Positions 1-7,144 of a stretch of 18,179 bases of DNA are shown here, piece by piece. The position numbers and the translations under genes were made by a program. Source of the stretch: Methylobacterium sp. (GTDB lineage: Bacteria; Pseudomonadota; Alphaproteobacteria; Rhizobiales; Beijerinckiaceae). The stretch spans positions 1 to 18,179 of the forward strand of contig JAJKJG010000015.1 of the NCBI GenBank assembly GCA_021154065.1. Direction: 5' to 3'. The notes beneath the pieces were generated by a model, which was not told the origin of the DNA, did no database searches, and was given only the letters and a program-made list of their open reading frames with translations. How positions within the stretch are numbered: position 1 is the first letter of the stretch; each line of letters starts with the position of its first letter.

Positions 1-1211
1 CACAGCACAAGGTCCGCGATGCCGAGTCCGCGACGCTGTCGCGCCGCACCGTCATCGGAGCGCTCGGAGCCGGGATAGCCGTTGCGGGCTCCGGGGCGTC
101 CCTGGCGCAGCCGGTTGCGCCGCCGACCACGATCACGAACCCGCCGCGCGACTTCAGCCGCCGCGGCGCGCCGACGACCTATTTCACCGACCCCGACATC
201 CTCTCGGTCGATCCGGTGTTCGACGGCATCGCGCAACCGAACAGCGCCATCCAGCGCCTGTGGACCGGAGCGCTGTGGTCCGAAGGGCCGGCTTGGAACG
301 CCGTCGGGCGCTATCTCGTCTGGAGCGACATCCCGAACAATCGCCAGCTGCGCTGGCTCGAGGATGACGGCCACGTCTCGGTGTTCCGCATGCCGTCCAA
401 CAACTCCAACGGCAACACCTTCGACTTCCAGGGCCGGCAGCTCTCCTGCGAGCACCTGATGCGGCGGGTGGTGCGCTACGAGCTCGACGGCTCGATCACG
501 GTCCTGGCCGACAGCTTCGAAGGCAAGCGGCTCAACTCGCCAAACGACGTCGCGCCGCATCCCGACGCCAGCTACTGGTTCACCGATCCGCCCAATGGCG
601 GCCAGCTCTACGAGGGCGCCCCCGACGTCGCCGGCGGGCCGACGAACGCCTCAGGACGGCTGAAGCCGAAGCTCGGGCAGGCGGCCGGCATCGGCGAGTG
701 GCGGCGCGAGCTGCCGACCAATGTCTACCGGCGCGACCCGAGCGGACGGCTCGATATGGTGATCCCCGAAAGCCAGGTGCCGGACCCGAACGGCCTGTGC
801 TTCTCGCCCGACTACAAAAAGCTCTACGTCGTCTCGACCGGCAAGGGACCGGGCGACCAGGGGCCGGGCGGCAAGGGCGACATCCACGTGTTCGACGTCG
901 GGACCGACAACAAGCTCTCGAACGGCAAGGTGTTCTCGGACTGCATGGTCGACGGCGTGAAATGCGGGCCCGACGGCCTGCGCTGCGACGTCGACGGCAA
1001 CGTCTGGTCGTCGAGCAACGCCGGCCGCGCCGTCGGCTACAGCGGCGTCCTCGTCTTCAACCCCGACGCCAAGCTCATCGGCCGCATCCGCCTGCCCGAG
1101 ATCTGCGGCAACGTCTGCTTCGGCGGGCCGAAGCGCAACCGACTGTTCATGGCCGCGAGCCAGTCGCTCTACGCCGTCTATGTCAATACGCAGGGCGCCG
1201 CGCCGGGCTAG
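1..1211 (+). CDS. SMP-30/gluconolactonase/LRE-family protein, Tat-exported (5' end missing)
   Basis: The reading frame (codons from position 3) is open from the left edge, with no start codon before an internal GTG at 216, so the true start lies outside the window. The first residues read SRRTVIGALGAG followed by a hydrophobic Ala/Gly stretch and SLAQP, which is a twin-arginine signal with a probable cleavage site, placing the mature enzyme in the periplasm. The mature part carries the six-bladed propeller hallmarks of the SMP-30/gluconolactonase family: SEGPAW (Glu near 283), SPNDV (Asn at 543-545) and GPDGLRCD. In this family these supply the divalent-metal ligands used to hydrolyse sugar lactones or other esters. 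The C-terminus ends naturally at a TAG. The substrate cannot be told from sequence. The family call is firm; the exact enzyme name is not. Confidence 0.88.
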   Translation, partial: QHKVRDAESATLSRRTVIGALGAGIAVAGSGASLAQPVAPPTTITNPPRDFSRRGAPTTYFTDPDILSVDPVFDGIAQPNSAIQRLWTGALWSEGPAWNAVGRYLVWSDIPNNRQLRWLEDDGHVSVFRMPSNNSNGNTFDFQGRQLSCEHLMRRVVRYELDGSITVLADSFEGKRLNSPNDVAPHPDASYWFTDPPNGGQLYEGAPDVAGGPTNASGRLKPKLGQAAGIGEWRRELPTNVYRRDPSGRLDMVIPESQVPDPNGLCFSPDYKKLYVVSTGKGPGDQGPGGKGDIHVFDVGTDNKLSNGKVFSDCMVDGVKCGPDGLRCDVDGNVWSSSNAGRAVGYSGVLVFNPDAKLIGRIRLPEICGNVCFGGPKRNRLFMAASQSLYAVYVNTQGAAPG

Positions 1212-1242
1212 ATCCGGCAACGCTTTTCGCGCAGGAACGCGG

Positions 1243-1266
1243 GGCCGGTTGGAAAACCAGCCGGCC
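1243..1266 (+). terminator. Strong hairpin after the SMP-30 gene, possible terminator
   Basis: A 10-bp stem (GGCCGGTTGG against CCAGCCGGCC, one G-U wobble in RNA) closes on an AAAA loop and starts about 32 bases after the stop codon of the SMP-30 gene. There is no run of T after the stem, so it is not a canonical intrinsic terminator. It may stabilise the mRNA 3' end or work with Rho. Evidence is structural only. Confidence 0.4.
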
Positions 1267-1464
1267 TGCCTCGCCGGCGCGGTCTACCCGCGTGAGCCAT
1301 GGCGGCTGAGGGAAGCCGGGCGGCGGGCGCTACGCGCTGAAAGCGCCGACCGGTGCGGGCGCGTCGCCCGATCGCAAAACGCATTGAGGGCTTCACGGCC
1401 GGCAAGGGAAGGCCGTAGAAGAGGACGGCGGAGGCGCGACCGACAGCCCCGCACGGGGAGAACC

Positions 1465-2225
1465 ATGATCGCGTTTCGCAAGCTCTTCGCCTTCGCGGCC
1501 GCTGGCCTTGCCATCGGTTTTGCCGCGCCCGCGCTCGCGCAACAGACCGTCAAGGTCGGCTCGACGCCGACCGGCATTCCCTTCACCTTCCTCGATACGC
1601 AGTCGAACACGATCCAAGGCGTGATGGTCGACATCATCACCGCGATCGGCAAGGACGCCGGGTTTTCGGTGCAGGTCGAGCCGATGCAGTTCTCGACCCT
1701 GATCGGCGCGCTGACCTCGAACCGCATCGACGTCGTCGCCGCGCGATGTACATCACCGAGCCCCGCAAGCAGGTGATCGACTTCTCCGACCCGATCTACA
1801 CCTACGGCGACGGCCTCTTCGTTCCGAAGGCCGATACGAAGGAATACAAGACGCTGGAGGATTTGAAGGGCCTGACGGTCGGCGCCCAGGTCGGCACCGC
1901 CTACGTCGAGCCGCTGCAGAAAAGCGGCTTCTTTCCCGAGGTGAAGATCTACGAGACGCTGCCCGACATCATCCGCGACGTGAACGCCGGGCGGCTCAAG
2001 GCCGGCTTCGCCGACTACCCGATCGTCGCCTACAACCTGCAGCAGGGGCGCTTCCCGGACGTCCGGCTCGTCTCGGGCTACAAGCCGATGGTCGTCGGCT
2101 CGGTCGGCATCGGCGTGCGCAAATCGGACCAGGAACTGCTGAAGAAAATCAACGCCTCGCTCGCCAAGATCAAGGCCGACGGCACGCTCAAGCAAATCCT
2201 GGCGAAGTGGGGCTTGCAGGACTGA
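1465..2225 (+). pseudogene. Polar amino-acid ABC transporter substrate-binding protein, frameshifted
   Basis: ATG at 1465 follows the purine-rich GGGGAGA (1455-1461) and opens a clear Sec signal peptide (FAAAGLAIGFAAPALA, cleavage before QQ). Next comes the type 3 binding-protein fold: KVGSTPTGIPFTF, then VMVDIITAIGKDAG. This frame runs through RIDVVAA and then leaves the family, ending at a TGA at 1774-1776. The family resumes at once in another frame from the ATG at 1746 (MYITEPRKQVIDFSDP) and continues to a normal end, LAKWGLQD, at 2225. Restoring one base near 1741-1745, for example GCGGCG in place of GCGCG, would rejoin a ~253-residue protein of normal length. It heads a permease/ATPase operon, so it should be the periplasmic receptor. 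The shift is either a real inactivation or a sequencing/assembly error at a GC-rich site. Confidence 0.85.
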
Positions 2226-2245
2226 TGCTCTTGGCGCCGAACCAG

Positions 2246-2373
2246 CCCTCCTCATGCTGAGGTGCGAAGCGCGAAGCGCTGAGCCTCGAAGCACGCGCCG
2301 GCGCCAGCACGCCGCGTCGGCATCGTGCGTCCTTCGAGGCTCGCCTTCGGCTCGCACCTCAGGATGAGGGGGG
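2246..2373. repeat. Large imperfect inverted repeat inside the amino-acid transporter operon
   Basis: The left arm (2246-2294; core CTGAGGTGCGAAGC...GAGCCTCGAAG) and right arm (2328-2373; core CTTCGAGGCTCGCC...GCACCTCAGGATGAGG) are reverse complements with a few mismatches and small gaps. They are separated by about 33 bases of GC-rich loop. The unit resembles dispersed intergenic palindromes remembered from Hyphomicrobiales genomes. It fills most of the 169-base gap between the binding-protein stop and the permease ATG. As RNA it would fold into a long stem that could protect the upstream message from 3' exonucleases or reduce read-through, as REP elements do between malE and malF. Confidence 0.8.
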
Positions 2374-2394
2374 TCGCGGGCGCGTAGCCCTTTC

Positions 2395-3048
2395 ATGGAA
2401 GCCTTTCTCAAGCAATCGGCCGAGTTCCTGCCGATCCTGATGCAGCGCCTGCGGCTCACCGTCATCGTGACGGTGGGCTCGCTCGTGCTCTCGACCGCGC
2501 TCGGCCTTGTCTGGGCGCTGATGCGCGTCTCCGGCGTGCCTGTGCTCGCCGGGATCGCGAAAGCGGTCGTGAATGTGATCCGCGGCATCCCGATTATCGT
2601 GCAGCTGTTCTACATCTATTTCGTGCTGCCGGATTTCGGCATCTCGCTCACCGCGCTTCAGGCCGCGATCATCGGGCTCGGCGTCGCCTATTCGGCCTAC
2701 CAGTCCGAGAACTTCCGCGCCGGCATCGAGGCGATCGAGAAGGGCCAGGTCGAGGCCGCGCAATCGATCGGCATGGGCTGGTGGCTGACGATGCGCCGGG
2801 TGATCCTGCCGCAGGCGTTCAAGATCGTGCTGCCGCCCTACGGCAACATCATGATCATGATGCTGAAGGATTCCTCGCAAGCCTCGACCATCACGGTTGC
2901 CGAGCTCGCGCTGCAGGGCAAGCTCATCGCCTCGTCGACGTTCCAGAACACGACCGTGTTCACCCTCGTCGCTGCGCTCTACCTGTGCATGAGCATGCCG
3001 CTGATCTTCCTCGTCTCGCGGCTCGAGCGACGCTTCGGGCAGAAGTGA
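2395..3048 (+). CDS. Amino-acid ABC transporter permease (HisM/GlnP type)
   Basis: This 217-residue inner-membrane protein starts at ATG 2395, 22 bases after the large inverted repeat. It has the layout of the polar amino-acid permease family: hydrophobic segments near residues 22-42, 52-75, 86-103 and 183-206. The family sequences [16 protein letters not shown] and [16 protein letters not shown] are present. The cytoplasmic EAA loop ([11 protein letters not shown], from residue 120, then [11 protein letters not shown]) is the contact for the ATPase. Only one permease is present, so the channel is probably a homodimer. The stop overlaps the ATG of the ATPase gene by one base, implying translational coupling. 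No clear Shine-Dalgarno sequence precedes the ATG; the CCCTTTC next to it is pyrimidine-rich, so initiation may be weak. Confidence 0.93.
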   Translation: MEAFLKQSAEFLPILMQRLRLTVIVTVGSLVLSTALGLVWALMRVSGVPVLAGIAKAVVNVIRGIPIIVQLFYIYFVLPDFGISLTALQAAIIGLGVAYSAYQSENFRAGIEAIEKGQVEAAQSIGMGWWLTMRRVILPQAFKIVLPPYGNIMIMMLKDSSQASTITVAELALQGKLIASSTFQNTTVFTLVAALYLCMSMPLIFLVSRLERRFGQK

Positions 3049-3785
3049 TGGCGATGATCGAGCTCACGGACGTCCACAAGAGCTTCGGGACAAACCACGT
3101 CATCCGCGGCTTCTCGACGACCGTCAGCGCCGGCGAGGTGGTCTGCATCGTCGGACCCTCGGGCTCCGGCAAGTCGACCATCCTGCGCTGCATCAATGGC
3201 CTCGAGAGCTACGATGCCGGCACGATCACGGTCGAGGGCCTGAAGGTCGATCGCGCCGCCGCCTCGATCACGGCGGTGCGCACCCGCGTCTCGATGGTGT
3301 TCCAGCGTTTCAACCTCTTCCCGCACCGCACGGCGCTCGAGAACGTCGTCGAGGGTCCGATCTTCGTGAAGCGCGAGCCGCGGGCCGAGGCGCTGGAGCG
3401 TGGACGGGCGCTGCTTGCCCGGGTCGGCCTCGCCGAGAAGGAAACCGCGCACCCGCACGCGCTCTCCGGCGGGCAGCAGCAGAGGGTCGCGATCGCCCGC
3501 GCGCTCGCCATGCAGCCGAAGGCGATCCTGTTCGACGAGCCGACCTCGGCGCTCGATCCCGAGCTCGTCGGCGAGGTGCTTAGCGTGATGCGCTCGCTCG
3601 CCGACGAGGGCATGACCATGGTGGTCGTGACCCACGAGATGGGCTTTGCCCGCGAGGTCGCCGACCGCGTGCTCTTCCTCGACGGCGGCGTCATCGTCGA
3701 GGAGGGCAGGGCGCAAGACGTACTCTCGAACCCGCAGCATCCGCGCACGCAGGACTTCCTGCGCCGCGTGCTGCATCCGCTCTGA
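3048..3785 (+). CDS. Amino-acid ABC transporter ATP-binding protein (GlnQ/HisP type)
   Basis: This 245-residue ATPase begins at ATG 3048, sharing one base with the permease stop; an alternative ATG lies two codons on. All nucleotide-binding motifs are intact: Walker [10 protein letters not shown] (residues 36-44), Q-loop Gln86 in [10 protein letters not shown], signature LSGGQQQR (from 139), Walker B AILFDEP (Asp163, Glu164) and H-loop His196 in [11 protein letters not shown]. The RFNLFPH and [11 protein letters not shown] stretches are typical of polar amino-acid importers. It powers uptake through the permease encoded immediately upstream. With the frameshifted binding protein it completes a three-gene import operon, so the energising parts remain intact even if the receptor is dead. 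Confidence 0.95.
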   Translation: MAMIELTDVHKSFGTNHVIRGFSTTVSAGEVVCIVGPSGSGKSTILRCINGLESYDAGTITVEGLKVDRAAASITAVRTRVSMVFQRFNLFPHRTALENVVEGPIFVKREPRAEALERGRALLARVGLAEKETAHPHALSGGQQQRVAIARALAMQPKAILFDEPTSALDPELVGEVLSVMRSLADEGMTMVVVTHEMGFAREVADRVLFLDGGVIVEEGRAQDVLSNPQHPRTQDFLRRVLHPL

Positions 3786-3830
3786 CGGCCGATTCCGCGA
3801 GTTTCAGGCCTCGCCGAGCGATGATGCCCT

Positions 3831-3895
3831 TCATCATGATGATGCAGCACGCCGCACTCTCGTCATGACGAAGGGTTCGGTCATCATGAAGATGA
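3831..3895. promoter_or_regulatory. Cluster of three TCAT/ATGA palindromes
   Basis: Between the ATPase and oxidase genes lie a perfect 12-bp palindrome TCATCATGATGA (3831-3842), a perfect 10-bp palindrome CGTCATGACG (3861-3870) and an inverted repeat GTCATC/GATGAC around ATGAA (3880-3896). Their centres are about 29 and 22 bases apart. The composition is conspicuously AT-richer than the surroundings. Repeated related palindromes upstream of a gene suggest operators for a dimeric regulator of the downstream oxidase. No known regulator consensus was recognised, and no regulator gene lies in the window. Confidence 0.4.
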
Positions 3896-3942
3896 CGGCC
3901 TGAACGAGTTGCCGAACGAATGGAGTTGGCACAGAGAGCGAG

Positions 3943-3980
3943 GGCCGCAGGGGTTGAGTCCAAGGCCCCGGGCTGCGGCC
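3943..3980 (+). promoter_or_regulatory. Leader hairpin upstream of the FAD oxidase
   Basis: GGCCGCAG (3943-3950) pairs perfectly with CTGCGGCC (3973-3980). Inside it GGGG (3951-3954) can pair with CCCC (3966-3969), giving a 12-bp interrupted stem that ends 22 bases before the ATG. The putative ribosome site AGAAGGA (3986-3992) is left free just downstream. It could be a message-stabilising structure or an upstream terminator; no T tract is present. Confidence 0.4.
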
Positions 3981-4002
3981 GATCCAGAAGGATTCTTCCG
4001 CC

Positions 4003-5295
4003 ATGGCCGAACCGTTCCCGCTCGAACCCTCTCTCTGGGCCGCGACTGCCCCGGCGCCCGCACCGACGCTCCCGCTGCAGGAGTCGACCTCGGCCGACGT
4101 ATGCGTCATCGGCGCCGGCTATGCCGGCCTCTCGACCGCGCTCCATCTCGCCGAGCGCGGCGTCAAGACGGTGGTGCTCGAGGCCCACGAGCCGGGCTGG
4201 GGCGGCTCCGGCCGCAACGGCGGCCAGGTCATTCCGGGGCTGAAATACGATCCGGACGAGCTCGTCGAGAAGTTCCCGGAGCGCGGCGAGGAGCTCGTCG
4301 CCTTCGCGGGCGGCACCGCGGACGCGGTGTTCGACCTCATCGCCAGGCACCGGATGGACGTGCCGCACCTGCGGGCGGGCTGGATCCAGGGCGCGCATAC
4401 GCCGGACGCGATCGAGGCGGTGCGCCGCCGCGCCGAGCAATGGGCGAAGCGCGGCGCGGCGGCCGAGTTCCTCGATAAGGCGGCGACCGAGCGCCATCTC
4501 GGCACGGCCCAGTACGACGCCGGCTGGCTCGACCGGCGCGGCGGCGCGATCCAGCCGCTCGCCTACGCCCGCGGCCTCGCCAGGGCGGCGCTCGACGCCG
4601 GCGCCGCGATCCATGGGCAGAGCCGCGTCACGGCGCTCTCACGCAACGGCGCGCGCTTCAGGGTCACGACGGAGCGCGGGGCGGCGATCTCGGCCGACAA
4701 GGTCGTCGTCTGCACCAACGGCTACACCGGCGACCTCGTCCCGAGGCTGCGCCAGACCGTGATCGCGCCGAACTCGTTCCAGATCGCGACGCGCCCGCTC
4801 TCCGATAACATCCGCAAATCGATCCTGCCCGAGGGGCAGGTCTCGTCCGACACGCGCAAGCTGCTGCTCTATTTCCGCCTCGACCACGCCGGCCGCTTCA
4901 TCATGGGCGGGCGCGGCCCGTTCCGCGAGCCGGAAAGCGCCGCCGACTGGGCGCATCTCGAGCGCGTCGTCGGCAAGATGTTCCCGCAGCTCAAAGGCGA
5001 GCCGATCGAGCACCGCTGGTGCGGCCGGGTGGCGCTGACGCGCGATTTCCTGCCGCACCTGCACGAGCCCGAGCCCGGCCTCCTCGTCGACATCGGCTGC
5101 ATGGGCCGCGGCGTCGGCCTGCAGACCGCGATGGGTCAACGCATGGCCGAGTACGTCGCGACCGGCGACAAGCGCGCGCTGCCGTTCCCGCTCGTCCCGA
5201 TCCGGCCGCTGCCGTTCCACCCCCTGCACAAAGCCTACGTCGCGGCGATCGTCGCGTGGTACCGGATGACGGATGGGGGTGTGAAGGCGGCGTGA
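4003..5295 (+). CDS. FAD-dependent amine/amino-acid oxidoreductase (DAO family, PuuB-like)
   Basis: This 430-residue flavoprotein starts at ATG 4003, with AGAAGGA ten bases upstream. After a ~30-residue N-terminal extension comes the FAD-binding Rossmann motif VIGAGYAGLSTALHLAERG (GxGxxG at residues 37-42) and the ribose-binding acid Glu60 in VVLEA. GWGGSGRNGGQ (65-75) is typical of gamma-glutamylputrescine oxidase and related DAO enzymes. The second FAD segment near the C-terminus reads IGCMGRGVGLQTAMGQRMAEYVATGD. Such enzymes oxidise an amine or amino acid with O2 or another acceptor, giving an aldehyde or oxo acid plus ammonia. Placement directly after an amino-acid importer suggests it acts on the imported compound, but this is inference. 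Polyamine-derived, glycine-type and other amine substrates remain possible. Confidence 0.9.
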   Translation: MAEPFPLEPSLWAATAPAPAPTLPLQESTSADVCVIGAGYAGLSTALHLAERGVKTVVLEAHEPGWGGSGRNGGQVIPGLKYDPDELVEKFPERGEELVAFAGGTADAVFDLIARHRMDVPHLRAGWIQGAHTPDAIEAVRRRAEQWAKRGAAAEFLDKAATERHLGTAQYDAGWLDRRGGAIQPLAYARGLARAALDAGAAIHGQSRVTALSRNGARFRVTTERGAAISADKVVVCTNGYTGDLVPRLRQTVIAPNSFQIATRPLSDNIRKSILPEGQVSSDTRKLLLYFRLDHAGRFIMGGRGPFREPESAADWAHLERVVGKMFPQLKGEPIEHRWCGRVALTRDFLPHLHEPEPGLLVDIGCMGRGVGLQTAMGQRMAEYVATGDKRALPFPLVPIRPLPFHPLHKAYVAAIVAWYRMTDGGVKAA

Positions 5296-5390
5296 CGCGT
5301 GTCCGCTAAAGACCTGCCGTTCATGCGCGGTCGGGTGGCGCTGTGGTGGGCACCCGATATATTCGCGTAAGCTCGCTGGGAGATCGCATC

Positions 5391-6935
5391 GTGAACTTGA
5401 AAAGCGCGACGATCACCGCGTTCCTTGCTTTCGTTGCCCTTGTTGCATTCGCATTGAGTGCGGAAGCTCAAGAGAGAGGAACGTCCGTCTGGCCGACGAA
5501 GGCCTGGGAGGTCTCGACGCCGGAAGAGCAGGGGATGGACTCACGCGCGGTCGCGCGCTTGATCGACGATGTCGGCACCCACAAGCACGACAGCGTGCTG
5601 ATCGTTCGGAACGGAAGGATTGTTGCCGACGCCTACTATGCGCCCTACGTCGCCGGTATCAGGCACGACCTCCGCTCCGTGACCAAAAGTTTCGTGAGCA
5701 CCGCAATTGGCCTCCTGGTGCAGAACGGAAAGCTGGAGAGCGTCGATCGGCCGGTGCTCGACTTGTTTCCAGACAGACCGATTGCAAATCTTGACGAGCG
5801 CAAGCGGGCGATCACCGTCCAACACCTGCTCGACATGTCGTCCGGCATAGCCTGGATCGAGCAGGTTCACACACCCGATGAATCGCTCTCTCGCATGTAC
5901 GCGAGCCCCGACCCGACCGGCTTCGTTCTCGACCAGCCGATGTCCGATGCGCCGGGAGAGAAGTTCTCTTACAAGGGCGGCGACACGTACCTTCTCTCGG
6001 CGATCATCACCAAGGCGACCGGGCAGAACGCGCTCGAATTCGCCAGAAGGGAACTGTTTGTGCCGCTCGGTATCACGGATGTCCGTTGGGGCCCCATCGA
6101 TAAGCAAGGTGTCGTGACCGGCGAGGCCGGAATGCGCCTCACCCCGCATGACATGGCGAAGCTCGGTTATCTCTATCTGCGCAACGGGGTCTGGGATGGG
6201 AAGCGAATCATCCCAGCGGCGTGGGTCGAGCGGGCGAGGCGCGGCGGGCTCGCGACCGACTTCGGCAAATACGCAAACCTGTGGTGGTCGATTCCGGACA
6301 GGGATGCGTTCATGGCGCTGGGGCGGCACGGTCAATCGATTGTCGTGCTTCCAACGCTCGATATCGTTGCCGTCTTGACGGGGGTCATACCCGATAACGA
6401 GAGGCGCTACCCCGTGTCTGCGGTGATTGATCGAATCGTCGCGGCAGTCAAATCGGACCAGCCGCTGCCGCCTGACCCCGAAGGCGAAGCGGCATTGGGG
6501 GCGTCTCTGCTCAAAGCTGCCTCGGAGAAGGCGGCGCCCGTCGGTCCGGCCTCGGACCTGCTGGGAGAGGTGTCGAACAAGACCTGGCGTTTCGGCGACA
6601 ATGACCTGCGCATAAGGGCGATCCGGCTGAACCTTTTAGGGGATTCTCCGACGTTCGAGCTTACGATCTACTCCGACAAGCCAGGCGGCCGAGAGGTTGT
6701 CCTGTCGGAACCGATCGGGCTCGATGGCCGCTCGCGCCGCAAGCGTACCAACTATGCCTTCGTCGCCAACAAAGGGAGATGGCAGGACAACCATACCTTT
6801 GTGCTCGAACGCCGCTTCTTGGGGAACGGCGAAATGGTCTTCTGGAGCATGAAGTTCGAGGGAGAGCAGCTCAATCTGCGATTCAAGAATACGGATGGGT
6901 ATGAAACCGAGCTACGAGGGGAGACGGTGAACTGA
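5391..6935 (+). CDS. Secreted serine hydrolase, beta-lactamase class C/NylB type
   Basis: GTG at 5391 is chosen as start because GGGAGA (5378-5383) lies seven bases upstream and the protein then begins with a compact Sec signal peptide (NLKSATITAFLAFVALVAFA, cleavage near AEA/QE). A longer frame from GTG 5343 would bury that signal. The 514-residue protein has the serine beta-lactamase-like active site: SVTK (Ser96, Lys99), Tyr194 in FSYKGGDTYLL and GRHGQ near residue 313 in the third-motif position. YxG plus HGQ resembles the 6-aminohexanoate-dimer hydrolase/esterase branch more than true beta-lactamases (YxN, KTG). About 100 C-terminal residues beyond the hydrolase core form a separate, mostly beta-rich unrecognised domain. 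Codon use is less GC-biased than neighbouring genes, hinting at separate ancestry. A TATATT at 5358-5363 may be a -10 element. The natural substrate is unknown. Confidence 0.85.
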   Translation: MNLKSATITAFLAFVALVAFALSAEAQERGTSVWPTKAWEVSTPEEQGMDSRAVARLIDDVGTHKHDSVLIVRNGRIVADAYYAPYVAGIRHDLRSVTKSFVSTAIGLLVQNGKLESVDRPVLDLFPDRPIANLDERKRAITVQHLLDMSSGIAWIEQVHTPDESLSRMYASPDPTGFVLDQPMSDAPGEKFSYKGGDTYLLSAIITKATGQNALEFARRELFVPLGITDVRWGPIDKQGVVTGEAGMRLTPHDMAKLGYLYLRNGVWDGKRIIPAAWVERARRGGLATDFGKYANLWWSIPDRDAFMALGRHGQSIVVLPTLDIVAVLTGVIPDNERRYPVSAVIDRIVAAVKSDQPLPPDPEGEAALGASLLKAASEKAAPVGPASDLLGEVSNKTWRFGDNDLRIRAIRLNLLGDSPTFELTIYSDKPGGREVVLSEPIGLDGRSRRKRTNYAFVANKGRWQDNHTFVLERRFLGNGEMVFWSMKFEGEQLNLRFKNTDGYETELRGETVN

Positions 6936-7144
6936 GCCTACGTAGTGCGAAGGTGCTTGAAACGACTTGGACCATCCGCGGCGAGACCCGCACCTCGTCG
7001 AGGGCAGCCGCGGCGAGGAGCGGAAAGACCTCGCGCCCACCTGTTCGCGTCCCCGCGTCTTGCCCCGCAGCTCGCGACCTCGGCACCGCGGCGTGGGGCC
7101 GGCTACGGCTGACGGATGGGCGCATGAAGGGCACCGTTTAACCT

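Noticed and set aside
1212..1464. A promoter for the amino-acid importer in the gap after the SMP-30 gene
   Set aside because: Only the hairpin and a ribosome site could be supported; no -35/-10 pair stood out.
1732..1776. Programmed ribosomal frameshifting as the explanation for the broken binding-protein gene
   Set aside because: No slippery heptamer, no nearby downstream pseudoknot was seen, and frameshifting is not known for this family; a one-base loss is simpler.
1284..2588. A long minus-strand open frame across the amino-acid binding-protein gene and the inverted repeat
   Set aside because: It runs through the palindrome and is antisense to a recognised gene; the repeat-derived stretch (PHPEVRAEGEPRRT) looks like an artefact often seen when such repeats are translated.
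3865..3903. A 12-codon leader-peptide frame starting at ATG 3865
   Set aside because: No run of regulatory codons and no attenuator-like T tract; the ATG is part of the palindrome cluster.
5343..5390. Extending the serine hydrolase to GTG 5343
   Set aside because: It would place 16 polar residues before the signal peptide, and the GTG at 5391 has a well-spaced GGGAGA.
6936..7144. Small genes or a bidirectional terminator between the convergent hydrolase and binding-protein genes
   Set aside because: Only short GC-rich frames without motifs, and no convincing hairpin with T tract was found in these 209 bases.
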